Origin: Leucobacter exalbidus
Lineage (GTDB): Bacteria > Actinomycetota > Actinomycetes > Actinomycetales > Microbacteriaceae
Length of the DNA stretch: 64,000 nucleotides
Direction: 5' to 3'
Assembly (NCBI RefSeq): GCF_017834145.1
Contig: NZ_JAFIDA010000001.1
Span: 186,001 to 250,000 of the forward strand
In this document: piece by piece, positions 8,386 to 16,833 of the stretch
Layout of the letters: every line of letters begins with the position of its first letter
Position numbering within the stretch: the stretch's first letter is position 1
Notes under the pieces: generated by a model
What the model saw: the letters and a program-made list of their open reading frames with translations, nothing else
What the model was told of the DNA's origin: nothing
Database searches by the model: none
Position numbers and translations under genes: made by a program

Positions 8386-8962
8386 CTGCCCACCACAGCG
8401 CGGTTTCGCCGTGACGCTTGTCACGCACCGGCTCGAGGCCCGCGGGCCAGGTGGGCTCGGGGGAGCGGGAAGACCGCTCCACGAGCACCGCGGCATCGGC
8501 CGCGAGCATGGGGACGAGCGCGGCGAGGTTCGCTGACAGCTCGGCCTCACCCAGGTCGTAGGGCGGGTCGAGAAACACGACATCCCAGGTGGGCGCCGGA
8601 TCCCGCAGGGCGCGCGCATCGAGGAACGCCTGCACCGACTGCTTCGCCACCTCGACGACGGGCGGCTGAACGCGAGCATGCGCAAACGAGGGCTTGATGG
8701 TGCGCCAGTTGCGCTCGGCCACGCCTGCGGCCTGCTGGTTCTTCTCGACGAGGGTGACCGAGGCTGCACCGCGGCTCGCCGATTCGAGGCCCAGGGCCCC
8801 TGATCCGGCGTAGAGGTCAAGCACGCGCGCGTCTTCGGTGAGGCCCCAAGATACGAGCGTAGAAAAGATGGCCTCGCGTACGCGGTCGCTCGTGGGTCGT
8901 GTGCCCGCTTGGGGGACTTCGAGCCTGAGCGATCCGGCAACTCCTGAAATGATCCTCGTCAC
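8372..8962 (-). CDS. rsmD: 16S rRNA (guanine966-N2)-methyltransferase
   Basis: A 196-residue RsmD. It methylates G966 of 16S rRNA, using S-adenosylmethionine, in the assembled small subunit. Signatures are the start TRIISGVAGSLRL, RPTSDRVREAIFS, the SAM loop LDLYAGSGALGLESASRGA and the catalytic FLDPPYD. A GTG at 8962 is chosen because the family begins right there; the open frame runs much further upstream, but that part is the antisense of recG. It is divergent from recG with 75 bp between, a usual pairing in actinobacteria. Its stop codon sits in the loop of a terminator hairpin. Confidence 0.9.
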   Translation of the reverse strand: MTRIISGVAGSLRLEVPQAGTRPTSDRVREAIFSTLVSWGLTEDARVLDLYAGSGALGLESASRGAASVTLVEKNQQAAGVAERNWRTIKPSFAHARVQPPVVEVAKQSVQAFLDARALRDPAPTWDVVFLDPPYDLGEAELSANLAALVPMLAADAAVLVERSSRSPEPTWPAGLEPVRDKRHGETALWWAEPTQ

Positions 8963-9025
8963 GATTCGAGGGTACCGTGTGGCGCACGGCGCGCGCTGCG
9001 ACCGCGCCGTGTCAGTGGGTGCGGG

Positions 9026-9031
9026 TACGCT
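9026..9031 (+). promoter_or_regulatory. Candidate -10 box for a leaderless recG message
   Basis: TACGCT followed by 6 nt and the recG ATG at 9038. No Shine-Dalgarno sequence is present between them. Confidence 0.45.
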
Positions 9032-9037
9032 GAGTAC

Positions 9038-11248
9038 ATGGAAAATGTCACCCTCGAGACGCCGCTTGTCGGCATCATTGGTGACCGCACGGCGACCGTG
9101 CTCGAGCGCGCGTTCGAAATGCACACGGTAGAAGATCTGCTGATGCACTTTCCGCGACGCTATTCGAAGCGCGGCGAGCTCTCGCCATTGAAAGAGCTGC
9201 CCATTGGCGAGCACATCACGGTGGTGGCCGAGGTACTTGAGGTGCGTGAGCGTCGCATGCAGCGCCGCAATGGCAGTCTGATCGAGGCCCGCATCACCGA
9301 TGGTGAGGGGTTTCTCACGATCACCTTCTTTAACCAAAAATGGCGGTTGAAGGATTTGCAGGCGCGTCGCCGCGGCGTATTCAGCGGCAAGGTGAGCGAG
9401 TACCGCGGTGCGCTGCAGCTGCAGCAACCCGATTATGAGCTGTTTGAACATCGCGACGATGCGCCCGGGGGAGAAGCGCTGAGCGAGGCCGCCGCGAAGG
9501 CGTGGTCGCAGGTGCCCGTGCCGCTGTACCCCGCGACGGGGCAGGCGCAGTCGTGGGCCATTCACCGGGCGATCGGTGTCGTGCTCGACCAGCTTGATCC
9601 GGTGCCCGACCCGCTGCCGATGTACGTGGTCGCGACCGAGGGTCTGATGAGTTTTGATCAGGCGCTGCGCCTGGTGCACCAACCCGAGGTCGACGAGCAC
9701 TGGCAGCAGGCCCGCCAGAGTTTGCTGTTTCGTGAGGCGTTCGAGCTGCAGCTTGCGCTGCTTGACCGCAGGCGCCGGGTGGGGCTCGCCCCCGCCATGC
9801 CCCGCGAGAAGGACGGTGAGCTGCTCACCCGATTCGACGGCACACTGCCGTTCACGCTCACGGGCGACCAGCAGCGCGCGGGCGAGACCATCGCGAACGA
9901 TCTCGCCGACGTGCATCCTATGCACCGTCTGCTGCAGGGCGAAGTGGGCTCAGGTAAAACCCTCGTGGCGCTGCGGGCGATGCTGCAGGTCGCCGAAGAT
10001 GGCGGGCAGAGCGCGCTGCTCTCGCCCACCGAGGTACTCGCCTCACAGCATTTCCGTTCCATCAATGAATCGCTCGGCCCAGATCTCGCGGCAGAGGTCG
10101 GCGTCGTGCTGCTGACCGGCCGCATGCCGGCGGCTGAGCGCAAGAAGGCCCTGCTTGCGCTCGCCTCGGGCGCGGCCCGCATCGCGATCGGCACGCATGC
10201 CCTGCTGGGTGACAAAGTGTCAATGTACGACCTCGGCCTCGTCGTGATCGATGAGCAGCACCGCTTTGGCGTTGACCAGCGCGAAGCCCTGCGAAAAAAG
10301 GGCAACAACCCGCACACGCTCGCCATGACCGCCACCCCCATTCCGCGCACGGTCGCCCTCACCGCGTTTGGCGACCTCGAGGTGTCCACCATTAAAGAGC
10401 TGCCCGCTGGGCGACAGGGCATCAAAACAGTGGTCGTACACGAGGAATACACGCCAGACCGCAAGACGCGCATGTGGCAGGAAGTGTTTTCGCAGCTCGA
10501 AGAGGGGCGCCAGATCTACTTCGTGTGCCCCGCGATTGACCAGACTGAACTCGACCCCGAGCTTGATGCCGAAATTGATGGGCCGGTCGCCGCGCACACC
10601 GCGGCAGACGCGAACGCCCCCGCAGCGCCGCCGAAGCCGCCCGTTGCCAACGTCACCGACACCGTCGCGCTGCTGCGTCGGTCACGCAAATACGAGGGCA
10701 TTCGGGTGGAGGGCATGTACGGCAGCATGCCCACTGACGAGAAAGACCGCATCATGCAAGACTTCGCGTCGGGCGACATCGGCATTCTCGTCTCGACCAC
10801 GGTGATCGAGGTCGGCGTGAACGTGCCCAACGCCTCCATGATGATCGTGCGCAACGCCGACCGCTTCGGTATTTCGCAGCTGCATCAGCTGCGGGGACGT
10901 GTGGGGCGCGGCCAGCACGCAGGTCGATGCCTGCTGTTGACGAGCGCCGAAGAGGGCACACCCGCCCTCGAGCGGCTGCTGGCGGTCGCCGCCACCACCG
11001 ACGGGTTTCAGCTCGCCGAGGCCGACCTCGAGCAGCGGCGCGAGGGCGATATTTTGGGCACCCGGCAGTCGGGCGGGCGCTCGACCCTGCGCCTCTTGCG
11101 CGTCACCGAGCATGGTGAACTCATCGTGCACGCCCGCGAGGTCGCCGCAGATCTGCTCGACGGCGACCCGCTGCTTGAGCAGTATCCGCTGCTCGCGAGC
11201 CGCATCGCCGCAGAAGAATCTCACATCGAGAACCTCGCGAAGTCGTAA
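9038..11248 (+). CDS. recG: ATP-dependent DNA helicase RecG
   Basis: A 736-residue RecG, close to the usual length. It remodels stalled replication forks and branch-migrates Holliday junctions. Order of domains: the N-terminal wedge/OB fold (HFPRRYSKRG and EARITDGEGFLTITFFNQ), helicase lobe 1 with Walker A GEVGSGKTLVAL (Lys about 307) and the DEQHRFGVDQR box, then lobe 2 with STTVIEVGVNVPNAS and QLRGRVGRG. A DAPAA-rich insert at about residues 520-545 (PVAAHTAADANAPAAPPKPP) in lobe 2 is low-complexity and probably a surface loop. The ATG at 9038 matches the family start. It is divergent from rsmD; in most relatives coaD follows soon after, but here an ABC/two-component block intervenes. Confidence 0.93.
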   Translation: MENVTLETPLVGIIGDRTATVLERAFEMHTVEDLLMHFPRRYSKRGELSPLKELPIGEHITVVAEVLEVRERRMQRRNGSLIEARITDGEGFLTITFFNQKWRLKDLQARRRGVFSGKVSEYRGALQLQQPDYELFEHRDDAPGGEALSEAAAKAWSQVPVPLYPATGQAQSWAIHRAIGVVLDQLDPVPDPLPMYVVATEGLMSFDQALRLVHQPEVDEHWQQARQSLLFREAFELQLALLDRRRRVGLAPAMPREKDGELLTRFDGTLPFTLTGDQQRAGETIANDLADVHPMHRLLQGEVGSGKTLVALRAMLQVAEDGGQSALLSPTEVLASQHFRSINESLGPDLAAEVGVVLLTGRMPAAERKKALLALASGAARIAIGTHALLGDKVSMYDLGLVVIDEQHRFGVDQREALRKKGNNPHTLAMTATPIPRTVALTAFGDLEVSTIKELPAGRQGIKTVVVHEEYTPDRKTRMWQEVFSQLEEGRQIYFVCPAIDQTELDPELDAEIDGPVAAHTAADANAPAAPPKPPVANVTDTVALLRRSRKYEGIRVEGMYGSMPTDEKDRIMQDFASGDIGILVSTTVIEVGVNVPNASMMIVRNADRFGISQLHQLRGRVGRGQHAGRCLLLTSAEEGTPALERLLAVAATTDGFQLAEADLEQRREGDILGTRQSGGRSTLRLLRVTEHGELIVHAREVAADLLDGDPLLEQYPLLASRIAAEESHIENLAKS

Positions 11249-11321
11249 CAGCGTCACTGGCCAGCCGTGCCAAAGCCGCGAAGCCCTCGGTCAGCCCAGG
11301 GGAGTGACCTGCCCGAACATC

Positions 11322-11343
11322 CCGTGGTACCGCGGTACTACGG
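11322..11343 (+). promoter_or_regulatory. Inverted repeat upstream of the ABC transporter genes
   Basis: Arms CCGTGGTACC (11322-11331) and GGTACTACGG (11334-11343) with a 2-bp spacer match at 9 of 10 positions. A second GGTACC stands at about 11348-11353. It lies about 95 nt before the ATPase start and is a plausible site for the response regulator encoded downstream. Confidence 0.45.
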
Positions 11344-11436
11344 GGTCGGTACCTTTGGTCGATGTGCTGACCCCGGGGTGCGCCATATCTTCAATAGTGA
11401 GGCCAGAAAGTCTGGCCGGAACGACGAGGATTGCTC

Positions 11437-12357
11437 ATGATCGAAGCACGCGGGCTCACCAAACAGTACGGCGACAAGCGCGCGGTGGATGACGTTACCT
11501 TCTCCATCGCACCCGGCCAGGTGACTGGCTTTCTGGGGCCGAACGGCGCAGGCAAATCAACCACGATGCGGCTGATCCTGGGCCTCGACAAAGCCAGCTC
11601 GGGCACCGTCACGGTCAACGGCATGCGGTACAGCGAGATGGCTTCGCCACTCACCCAGGTGGGGGCGCTGCTCGACGCAAAGGGGGTGCACCCCGGCCGC
11701 ACCGCACGCAGTCACCTGCGCGCCATCGCCGCCACCCACGGCATCTCAGACCGCCGCGTGAACGACGTGCTCGAGCAGACCGGCCTCGAATCGGTCGCGC
11801 ACAAACGCGTCGGCGGCTACTCGCTCGGCATGGGGCAGCGGCTCGGCATCGCCGCGGCGCTGCTGGGCGACCCCGGCGTGCTGATCCTAGATGAGCCCGT
11901 GAACGGCCTCGACCCCGATGGCGTGCGCTGGATTCGCGAGCTGCTGCGCTTCCTCGCGAGCGAGGGCCGCACCGTGCTGCTGTCGAGCCACCTGATGACC
12001 GAAATGGCGCAGACCGCCGACCACATCATCGTGCTGGCGCGCGGCCAGGTGAAGGCAGATGCCCCGCTCGCCGAATTCCTCGACGTGCAGGGCAAGCGCA
12101 TGGTGACCGTGCGCAGCCCAGAGTCGGCACGCCTCGCCTCGCTCATCATGCGCGAGATTCCCGGCTGCCGCCTCGACTCCTCAGGCGACGCGGGCTTCAC
12201 TGCCCAGGGCATCGAAACCGCTCAGGTAGGCCGCATCGCGCTGAACGCCGGCATCGAACTGCACGAGCTTGCAAGCTCCGGATCAAACCTCGAAGACGCC
12301 TACCTGTCGCTCACGCAAGACGATGTCGAGTACACGACCGAGCGTTACGCCGCCTAA
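11437..12357 (+). CDS. ABC transporter ATP-binding protein
   Basis: A 306-residue ABC ATPase of the drug/bacteriocin-export type (DrrA/BcrA/CcmA-like). Walker A is GPNGAGKSTTMRL (about residues 36-48), the signature is YSLGMGQRLGI, Walker B is VLILDEPVNGLDPDG and the switch histidine is in LLSSHLMTEM. The signature reads SLGMGQ instead of LSGGQ, which is normal in this subfamily. The ATG at 11437 has GAGGA 6 nt upstream. The permease gene follows 59 nt later, then a terminator and a sensor kinase/response regulator pair. Such modules often export antimicrobial peptides or control membrane stress, but the substrate cannot be inferred. Confidence 0.85.
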   Translation: MIEARGLTKQYGDKRAVDDVTFSIAPGQVTGFLGPNGAGKSTTMRLILGLDKASSGTVTVNGMRYSEMASPLTQVGALLDAKGVHPGRTARSHLRAIAATHGISDRRVNDVLEQTGLESVAHKRVGGYSLGMGQRLGIAAALLGDPGVLILDEPVNGLDPDGVRWIRELLRFLASEGRTVLLSSHLMTEMAQTADHIIVLARGQVKADAPLAEFLDVQGKRMVTVRSPESARLASLIMREIPGCRLDSSGDAGFTAQGIETAQVGRIALNAGIELHELASSGSNLEDAYLSLTQDDVEYTTERYAA

Positions 12358-12416
12358 TTCGGTGCGCGCCCCCACCATCGCCCCGCGCGGGCCCCTTGAA
12401 TGTGAAGGAACACACC

Positions 12417-13313
12417 ATGACCACCACCCTCGTCATTGACGGCAGCAAAGTACCCGGCGAAGCATCGCCCACCCCGCCCAGAAAAGTGACCCCGGGCACG
12501 GCCGTCATGGGTGCCAAGCTCAGCTTCGGTGGCATGCTGCGGTCAGAACGCATCAAGCTGTCGTCACTGCGCAGCGTGAAGGCAACGCTGCTGTGCACCC
12601 TCGTAGCCGGCCTCGGGCTCGGCGCCCTCATCGCCGTGCTGTGGAACGCTGAGAATGATCTTGCCGCGGCCAGCGCGAGTGACCTGAACACGTACCTGCT
12701 GCTGTCGGGCACCACCGCGGCACCCTTCCTTGGCCTGATCTTTGGCGTGCTGGGTGTGCTCGTCATGTCGAGCGAATACGCGAGTGGGCTCATCCAGTCG
12801 ACGCTCGTCGCAGCGCCCCGTCGCATGCCGGTATTCCTTGCGAAGGCGGCTGTGCTCGCCGTCGGCGCAGCACTCACCGCGCTGCTTATCGTTGGCGGCA
12901 GCATGGGGGTCGCCACGCTGATTTTCCCCGGGGCTGCAGCGCAATTCATGACCCCTCAGATTATCTCGGCGGTGCTCGGCACCGTGGGCTACCTCGTACT
13001 CCTCGCACTCTTCGCCTATGGCGTTGCCACACTCACTCGCAACGCCGCGGCCTCGATCGGCATCGTCGCTGGTGTCACGTTTGTGGCCCCCATTGCGCTG
13101 TCGATCATGTCGATGACCGGCTGGGACTGGGTGTACACGGTGATGGACTACCTGCCGATGACGCTCGGTAACACGCTCGCCCAGGGCATCTTGCCCGCCG
13201 ATCAGATGGGCAGCGGTCTCGACTACTGGGGCGCCCTGTGCGCCATCGCGGTGTGGGCGATCGTCACGGTCGTGCCCGGCGCGATCCTATTTACCAAGCG
13301 CGACGCACGCTAA
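12417..13313 (+). CDS. ABC transporter permease (ABC-2 type)
   Basis: A 298-residue membrane protein with about six hydrophobic segments: VKATLLCTLVAGLGLGALIAV, TAAPFLGLIFGVLGVLVMSS, AAVLAVGAALTALLIVGG, GTVGYLVLLALFAYGVATL, IGIVAGVTFVAPIAL and LCAIAVWAIVTVVPGAI. The motif SSEYASGLIQSTLVAAPRR after the second segment is typical of ABC-2 permeases that partner DrrA-like ATPases. The soluble N-terminus of about 40 residues is Pro/Thr-rich. The ATG at 12417 is preceded by AAGGAA; an in-frame TTG at 12396 is less likely. It forms the transporter with the ATPase upstream and is followed by a terminator. Confidence 0.8.
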   Translation: MTTTLVIDGSKVPGEASPTPPRKVTPGTAVMGAKLSFGGMLRSERIKLSSLRSVKATLLCTLVAGLGLGALIAVLWNAENDLAAASASDLNTYLLLSGTTAAPFLGLIFGVLGVLVMSSEYASGLIQSTLVAAPRRMPVFLAKAAVLAVGAALTALLIVGGSMGVATLIFPGAAAQFMTPQIISAVLGTVGYLVLLALFAYGVATLTRNAAASIGIVAGVTFVAPIALSIMSMTGWDWVYTVMDYLPMTLGNTLAQGILPADQMGSGLDYWGALCAIAVWAIVTVVPGAILFTKRDAR

Positions 13314-13330
13314 TCGCAAGACACGAATGC

Positions 13331-13359
13331 CGGGCCCCGCGAGACTCTCGCGGGGCCCG
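13331..13359 (+). terminator. Terminator after the ABC permease
   Basis: 13-bp perfect GC-rich stem (CGGGCCCCGCGAG, 13331-13343, pairing with 13347-13359) and a 3-nt loop. It separates the ABC genes from the sensor kinase, whose promoter box begins only 8 nt later. Confidence 0.75.
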
Positions 13360-13366
13360 CAGCAGT

Positions 13367-13372
13367 TAGGGT
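13367..13372 (+). promoter_or_regulatory. Candidate -10 box for a leaderless sensor-kinase message
   Basis: TAGGGT, then 6 nt, then the ATG at 13379; no ribosome binding site is present. Confidence 0.5.
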
Positions 13373-13378
13373 GAACCT

Positions 13379-14713
13379 ATGACGAGCGTGACCAGCACCG
13401 ACGCAGTGCTGCCCAAACCGCCAGGCCTGTTTCGACAGTTTCTGGCCACGCACCCACTTGCGGTCGACGTGTTCATCGTGGTGTGGTACTTCATTGGCGC
13501 GGGCATCGGTGTCATGTTCGACTACGCCGAGTTGAGCATGTTCGCGGCCGGAGCAGACTCCACCAGCTACCTGGACTGGCCGTGGTGGCCCTTCGCGGTG
13601 CTGCGCGTGCTTGTGGTGGCCGCGGCGCTGCTGTACCGGCGCAAGTTTCCCCTCATCGGGCTCTTCGCGGTCACGATAGCGACGCTAGGACCACACGAAG
13701 TGCAGAGCGCTGCTACGTTTGTGGCCCTCTGCTTCATGCTGTACGCCGTACCGGTCTACCGCAGCGTGCGGGCCGCATGGGCGGGGTACGGGTTTGTGAT
13801 GGTGGTGACGATCACACAGGCGGTGTTCGCGGTGAGCGACGAGATCTCCACAGCGGCAAGCAACGGTGTTTCACTCGACGCCTGGCATAACATACGCAGC
13901 CTGCTGTCGTATTCGTCGATGCCCGGCCTGATGTATCTGGCGATCGTGATGTTTGGCATCAACCTCGGTAACCGCCGCCGTTACGTTGAAGCGATTATTG
14001 AGCGCGCGCATCAGCTCGTCGATGAACGCGATCAGCGAGCCCGGCTCGCGGTCGCTGAAGAACGCGCCCGCATCTCACGCGAGATGCACGACATAGTGGC
14101 CCACTCGCTGTCGGTAATGATCGCCCTGTCTGAGGGAAGCGCCCGCGCGGCCGCGAACGCGCCCGAGGCCGCGAGCGACGCCATGCGCAAGAGCGCCGAG
14201 ACCGGCCGCACCGCCCTCGCAGAGATGCGCCGACTACTCGGCGCCCTGCGCTCGGGCGACGATTCACCCGAGCTCGCCCCGCAACCCGGCATGGACGATC
14301 TCGCAGATCTCGCGCAGGGCTTTCGCGACACCGGGCTGCGGGTGGGGCTGCGCATCGATGGCCAACCCTCGGGTGACCGCGGCCAAGAGCTCGCCGTCTA
14401 CCGGGCCGTGCAAGAAGCCCTCACCAATGTGCTGCGGTACGCCGGCCGTGGCGCCCAGGTCAACGTCACCGTGCGCAGCACCCGCGACGCCACCAGGGTG
14501 ACCGTGCGTGACTTCGGTCCGGTTACCGGAGCGATTCCACTGCGCACCGGCCTCGGCGCTGGCCTCGGCCTCGCCGGGCTGAAAGAACGCGCCCGCATGC
14601 TCGGCGGCGAGGCCGCAGCCGGCCCCGCCGAAGAGGGGCCCGGCTGGGAAATGCGCGTCAGGCTGCCCGCGGCGCTTGACGCACGAGACACCGACCCCAG
14701 TACTGCGAAGTAG
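13379..14713 (+). CDS. Two-component sensor histidine kinase (NarL/DesK type)
   Basis: A 444-residue membrane kinase. The first 195 residues hold about five membrane segments, for example VFIVVWYFIGAGIGVMF and LRVLVVAAALLY, with little outside the membrane, so it probably senses a lipid or an envelope signal. The HisKA_3 dimerisation helix has the phospho-acceptor His at about 237 in REMHDIVAHSLSVM. The HATPase domain shows NVLRYAG (N box), RDFGP (G1) and GLGLAGLKERARMLGG (G2). The response regulator follows 82 nt later and the ABC transporter precedes it, so the four genes look like one signalling and transport module. Confidence 0.87.
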   Translation: MTSVTSTDAVLPKPPGLFRQFLATHPLAVDVFIVVWYFIGAGIGVMFDYAELSMFAAGADSTSYLDWPWWPFAVLRVLVVAAALLYRRKFPLIGLFAVTIATLGPHEVQSAATFVALCFMLYAVPVYRSVRAAWAGYGFVMVVTITQAVFAVSDEISTAASNGVSLDAWHNIRSLLSYSSMPGLMYLAIVMFGINLGNRRRYVEAIIERAHQLVDERDQRARLAVAEERARISREMHDIVAHSLSVMIALSEGSARAAANAPEAASDAMRKSAETGRTALAEMRRLLGALRSGDDSPELAPQPGMDDLADLAQGFRDTGLRVGLRIDGQPSGDRGQELAVYRAVQEALTNVLRYAGRGAQVNVTVRSTRDATRVTVRDFGPVTGAIPLRTGLGAGLGLAGLKERARMLGGEAAAGPAEEGPGWEMRVRLPAALDARDTDPSTAK

Positions 14714-14795
14714 CGCACGACCGCGCACCACCCTAGACTGCGCCCCAGACTCTGGACGGCACCCCGCCATGACCACACGAAGAACGGACCTTTTG

Positions 14796-15485
14796 ATGTC
14801 GACCGCCCCCATTCGCGTCATGATCGTCGATGACCAAGAACTCATTCGCACCGGGTTCTCACTCATGCTCGCTGCCGAGCCCGCGCTCGAGATCATCGCC
14901 GAAGCCAGCGATGGCCGTGCGGCCCTCGCCGTGCTCGAGCGACTCAGCGCCGAGGGCAAGGGCTGCGACATCGCACTCATGGACGTGCGCATGCCGGGCA
15001 TGAACGGCATCGACGCAACCGCTGAGATCGTGCGCCGATTCCCCGACACCCGGGTGCTCGTGCTCACCACGTTCGACCTTGACGAATACGCACTCGACGC
15101 GATTCGTGCCGGCGCTGCAGGGTTCTTGCTGAAAGACGCCAAACCCGAAGACCTCGTGACCGCCATCACGCGCATTGCCGCGGGAGATGCCGCGATGGCC
15201 CCGAGTGTCACCCGCAGACTCATCGATCGAATTGGCCTCAGCACGACGCCCGCCACCGAAGAAAATGCGGGGGAGGCGGGGCTTGATCCGGAGCTGGCGC
15301 AGCTGACCGAGCGCGAACGCGAGGTGCTGCAGCTCATCGCGGCCGGGCTCAATAACGCCGAAATTAGCGCGAGCCTGTTCCTTTCTGAGTCGACCGTGAA
15401 GACCCACGTGGGGCGCGTGCTCTCGAAATTGGCGCTGCGCGATCGCGTGCACGCCGTCATTTTTGCGAAAGAACACGGGCTGTAA
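14796..15485 (+). CDS. Response regulator, NarL/LuxR family
   Basis: A 229-residue response regulator. The receiver domain (about residues 5-125) has the acidic pair VDDQE, the phospho-acceptor Asp at about 63 in MDVRMPGMNG, the conserved Thr in LVLTTFD and the Lys in FLLKDAKPE. The C-terminal LuxR helix-turn-helix is LTEREREVLQLIAAG through SESTVKTHVGRVL. The ATG at 14796 is chosen because the receiver fold starts right after it; an in-frame ATG at 14769 and a more distant one at 14676 would add an unstructured tail. It should act with the kinase just upstream; the inverted repeat at 11322-11343 is a candidate target. Confidence 0.87.
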   Translation: MSTAPIRVMIVDDQELIRTGFSLMLAAEPALEIIAEASDGRAALAVLERLSAEGKGCDIALMDVRMPGMNGIDATAEIVRRFPDTRVLVLTTFDLDEYALDAIRAGAAGFLLKDAKPEDLVTAITRIAAGDAAMAPSVTRRLIDRIGLSTTPATEENAGEAGLDPELAQLTEREREVLQLIAAGLNNAEISASLFLSESTVKTHVGRVLSKLALRDRVHAVIFAKEHGL

Positions 15486-15530
15486 TCTGCGGTCTGATAA
15501 TTATTCGACATATCCCAGGGGCGGCACCGC

Positions 15531-15536
15531 TAGGGT
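15531..15536 (+). promoter_or_regulatory. Candidate -10 box for coaD
   Basis: TAGGGT followed by 6 nt (AGAGGC) and the coaD ATG at 15543. TCGACA at 15505-15510 could be a -35, but its 20-bp spacing is long. The AGAGG could instead serve as a weak ribosome site. Confidence 0.45.
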
Positions 15537-15542
15537 AGAGGC

Positions 15543-16037
15543 ATGAGTAAGATCGCCGTCGTACCCGGTTCCTTCGACCCGGTCACGTTGGGGCACCTTG
15601 ACGTGATCCGACGCACCGCCAAGATCTTTGATGAGGTGCATGTGCTCGTGGTTCATAACCCGGGCAAAGATGCGATGTTGCCAATCTCGGAGCGCGTGGG
15701 ATTGATTCAAAAATCAATCACCGAAGACCCCGACATTCCAGACAACGTACTCATCGCCTCTTGGTCGGTGGGTCTGCTCGTTGACTACTGCACCGAGGTG
15801 GGCGCAAATGTGCTCGTCAAGGGCATCAGGTCGCAAATCGACGTCGCCTACGAGACACCGATGGTGCTCATGAACCGCAGCCTCGCAAACGTCGAGACCG
15901 TGTTCATGCTGCCCGACCCCGCGCACGCCCACGTCTCAAGCACGCTCGTGCGCCAGGTCGCATCGCTCGGTGGCGACGTCACCCCATATGTACCGAAAGC
16001 GGTTGCCCGCTTCCTCGATAAGACAAGGCCCGCTTGA
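15543..16037 (+). CDS. coaD: Phosphopantetheine adenylyltransferase
   Basis: A 164-residue CoaD of standard length. It transfers AMP from ATP to 4'-phosphopantetheine, the penultimate step of coenzyme A synthesis. The nucleotidyltransferase motif [14 protein letters not shown] (about residues 8-21) and the C-terminal [20 protein letters not shown], which contains the second ATP motif, are both present. Its TGA overlaps the next gene's ATG by one base, so it is translationally coupled with yceD. It begins the conserved coaD-yceD-rpmF-rnc-mutM run. Confidence 0.94.
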   Translation: MSKIAVVPGSFDPVTLGHLDVIRRTAKIFDEVHVLVVHNPGKDAMLPISERVGLIQKSITEDPDIPDNVLIASWSVGLLVDYCTEVGANVLVKGIRSQIDVAYETPMVLMNRSLANVETVFMLPDPAHAHVSSTLVRQVASLGGDVTPYVPKAVARFLDKTRPA

Positions 16038-16606
16038 TGAACGCCACGCGCGTATATGAAGAAAACATTCGCGAATTCGCGAAGCGACCGGGGGAGATGC
16101 GCGAACGCTCGCGAACCTTTGCTATCCCCGAACAGTTTGGCGAGGCTCTCGCCGTCATCCGCAAGGGTGAAGAACTTGAGCTGAACGTTCGCTTGGAATC
16201 AGTCCACGAGGGCATCCTTGCCTCCGTCGACGCACACACCACACTGCACGCAGAATGCGGTCGTTGCTTGAAAGAATTCGCCACGCCGTTTGAAGTCGAG
16301 TTCCAGGAACTTTTCGCGTATACTCCTACAGAGGCCGACGAGTATGGGGTTCACGGTGATCACGTGGATCTTGAACCCCCGCTCCGAGACGCGGTAGTGC
16401 TTGCACTTCCGTTCCAGCCAGTGTGTCGCCCGGACTGCCCGGGGCTCGATCCCGAGTCCGGTGAGCTGCGCGAGGCCGAGGCTGCAGTGTCGTCTGACGC
16501 AGATCTTGATCCGCGGTGGGCAGCACTGGCTCGCTTCACAGCGGGCACGGTCACGGCTGACCAAAAATCTGGCTCGGGGGAGTTTCCCGAGTCTAAAAGC
16601 AAGTAG
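16037..16606 (+). CDS. YceD/DUF177 family protein
   Basis: A 189-residue YceD-family protein. The family is nearly always encoded directly before rpmF and has been linked to 23S rRNA or ribosome assembly, although its biochemical role is not settled. Visible family features are two cysteines in the [22 protein letters not shown] segment, [26 protein letters not shown] with another Cys pair, and [10 protein letters not shown] near the end. The Cys-x2-Cys and Cys-x3-Cys pairs suggest metal binding. The ATG at 16037 overlaps the coaD stop; rpmF follows after 13 nt. Confidence 0.85.
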   Translation: MNATRVYEENIREFAKRPGEMRERSRTFAIPEQFGEALAVIRKGEELELNVRLESVHEGILASVDAHTTLHAECGRCLKEFATPFEVEFQELFAYTPTEADEYGVHGDHVDLEPPLRDAVVLALPFQPVCRPDCPGLDPESGELREAEAAVSSDADLDPRWAALARFTAGTVTADQKSGSGEFPESKSK

Positions 16607-16619
16607 GAAAGAGAACATC

Positions 16620-16823
16620 ATGGCTGTTCCGAAACGGAAGATGTCGCGCTCGAACACCCGTCACCGCCGCTCGGCGTGGAAGGCCTCGGTTCCGACCCTG
16701 GTCAAGACTGTAGTTGACGGCAAGACCGTTTACAGCCTTCCCCACCGCGCTCGCGTAGTCGAGGACTCACAGGGCACCCCCCTGTTCCTTGAGTACAAGG
16801 GCCGCAAGGTAGCTGACGCGTAA
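16620..16823 (+). CDS. rpmF: 50S ribosomal protein L32
   Basis: A 67-residue L32 with the classical start [18 protein letters not shown]. It has no cysteine, so it is the zinc-independent form; many bacteria have a version with four Cys. This form is common in Microbacteriaceae. GAAAGAGAAC precedes the ATG at 16620. It lies between yceD and rnc, the standard arrangement, and probably shares their transcript. Confidence 0.95.
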   Translation: MAVPKRKMSRSNTRHRRSAWKASVPTLVKTVVDGKTVYSLPHRARVVEDSQGTPLFLEYKGRKVADA

Positions 16824-16833
16824 GTCTTATCGC

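Noticed and set aside
8963-9925. Upstream extension of the rsmD frame to a 517-codon gene
   Set aside because: The added part is antisense to recG; RsmD similarity starts precisely at the GTG at 8962.
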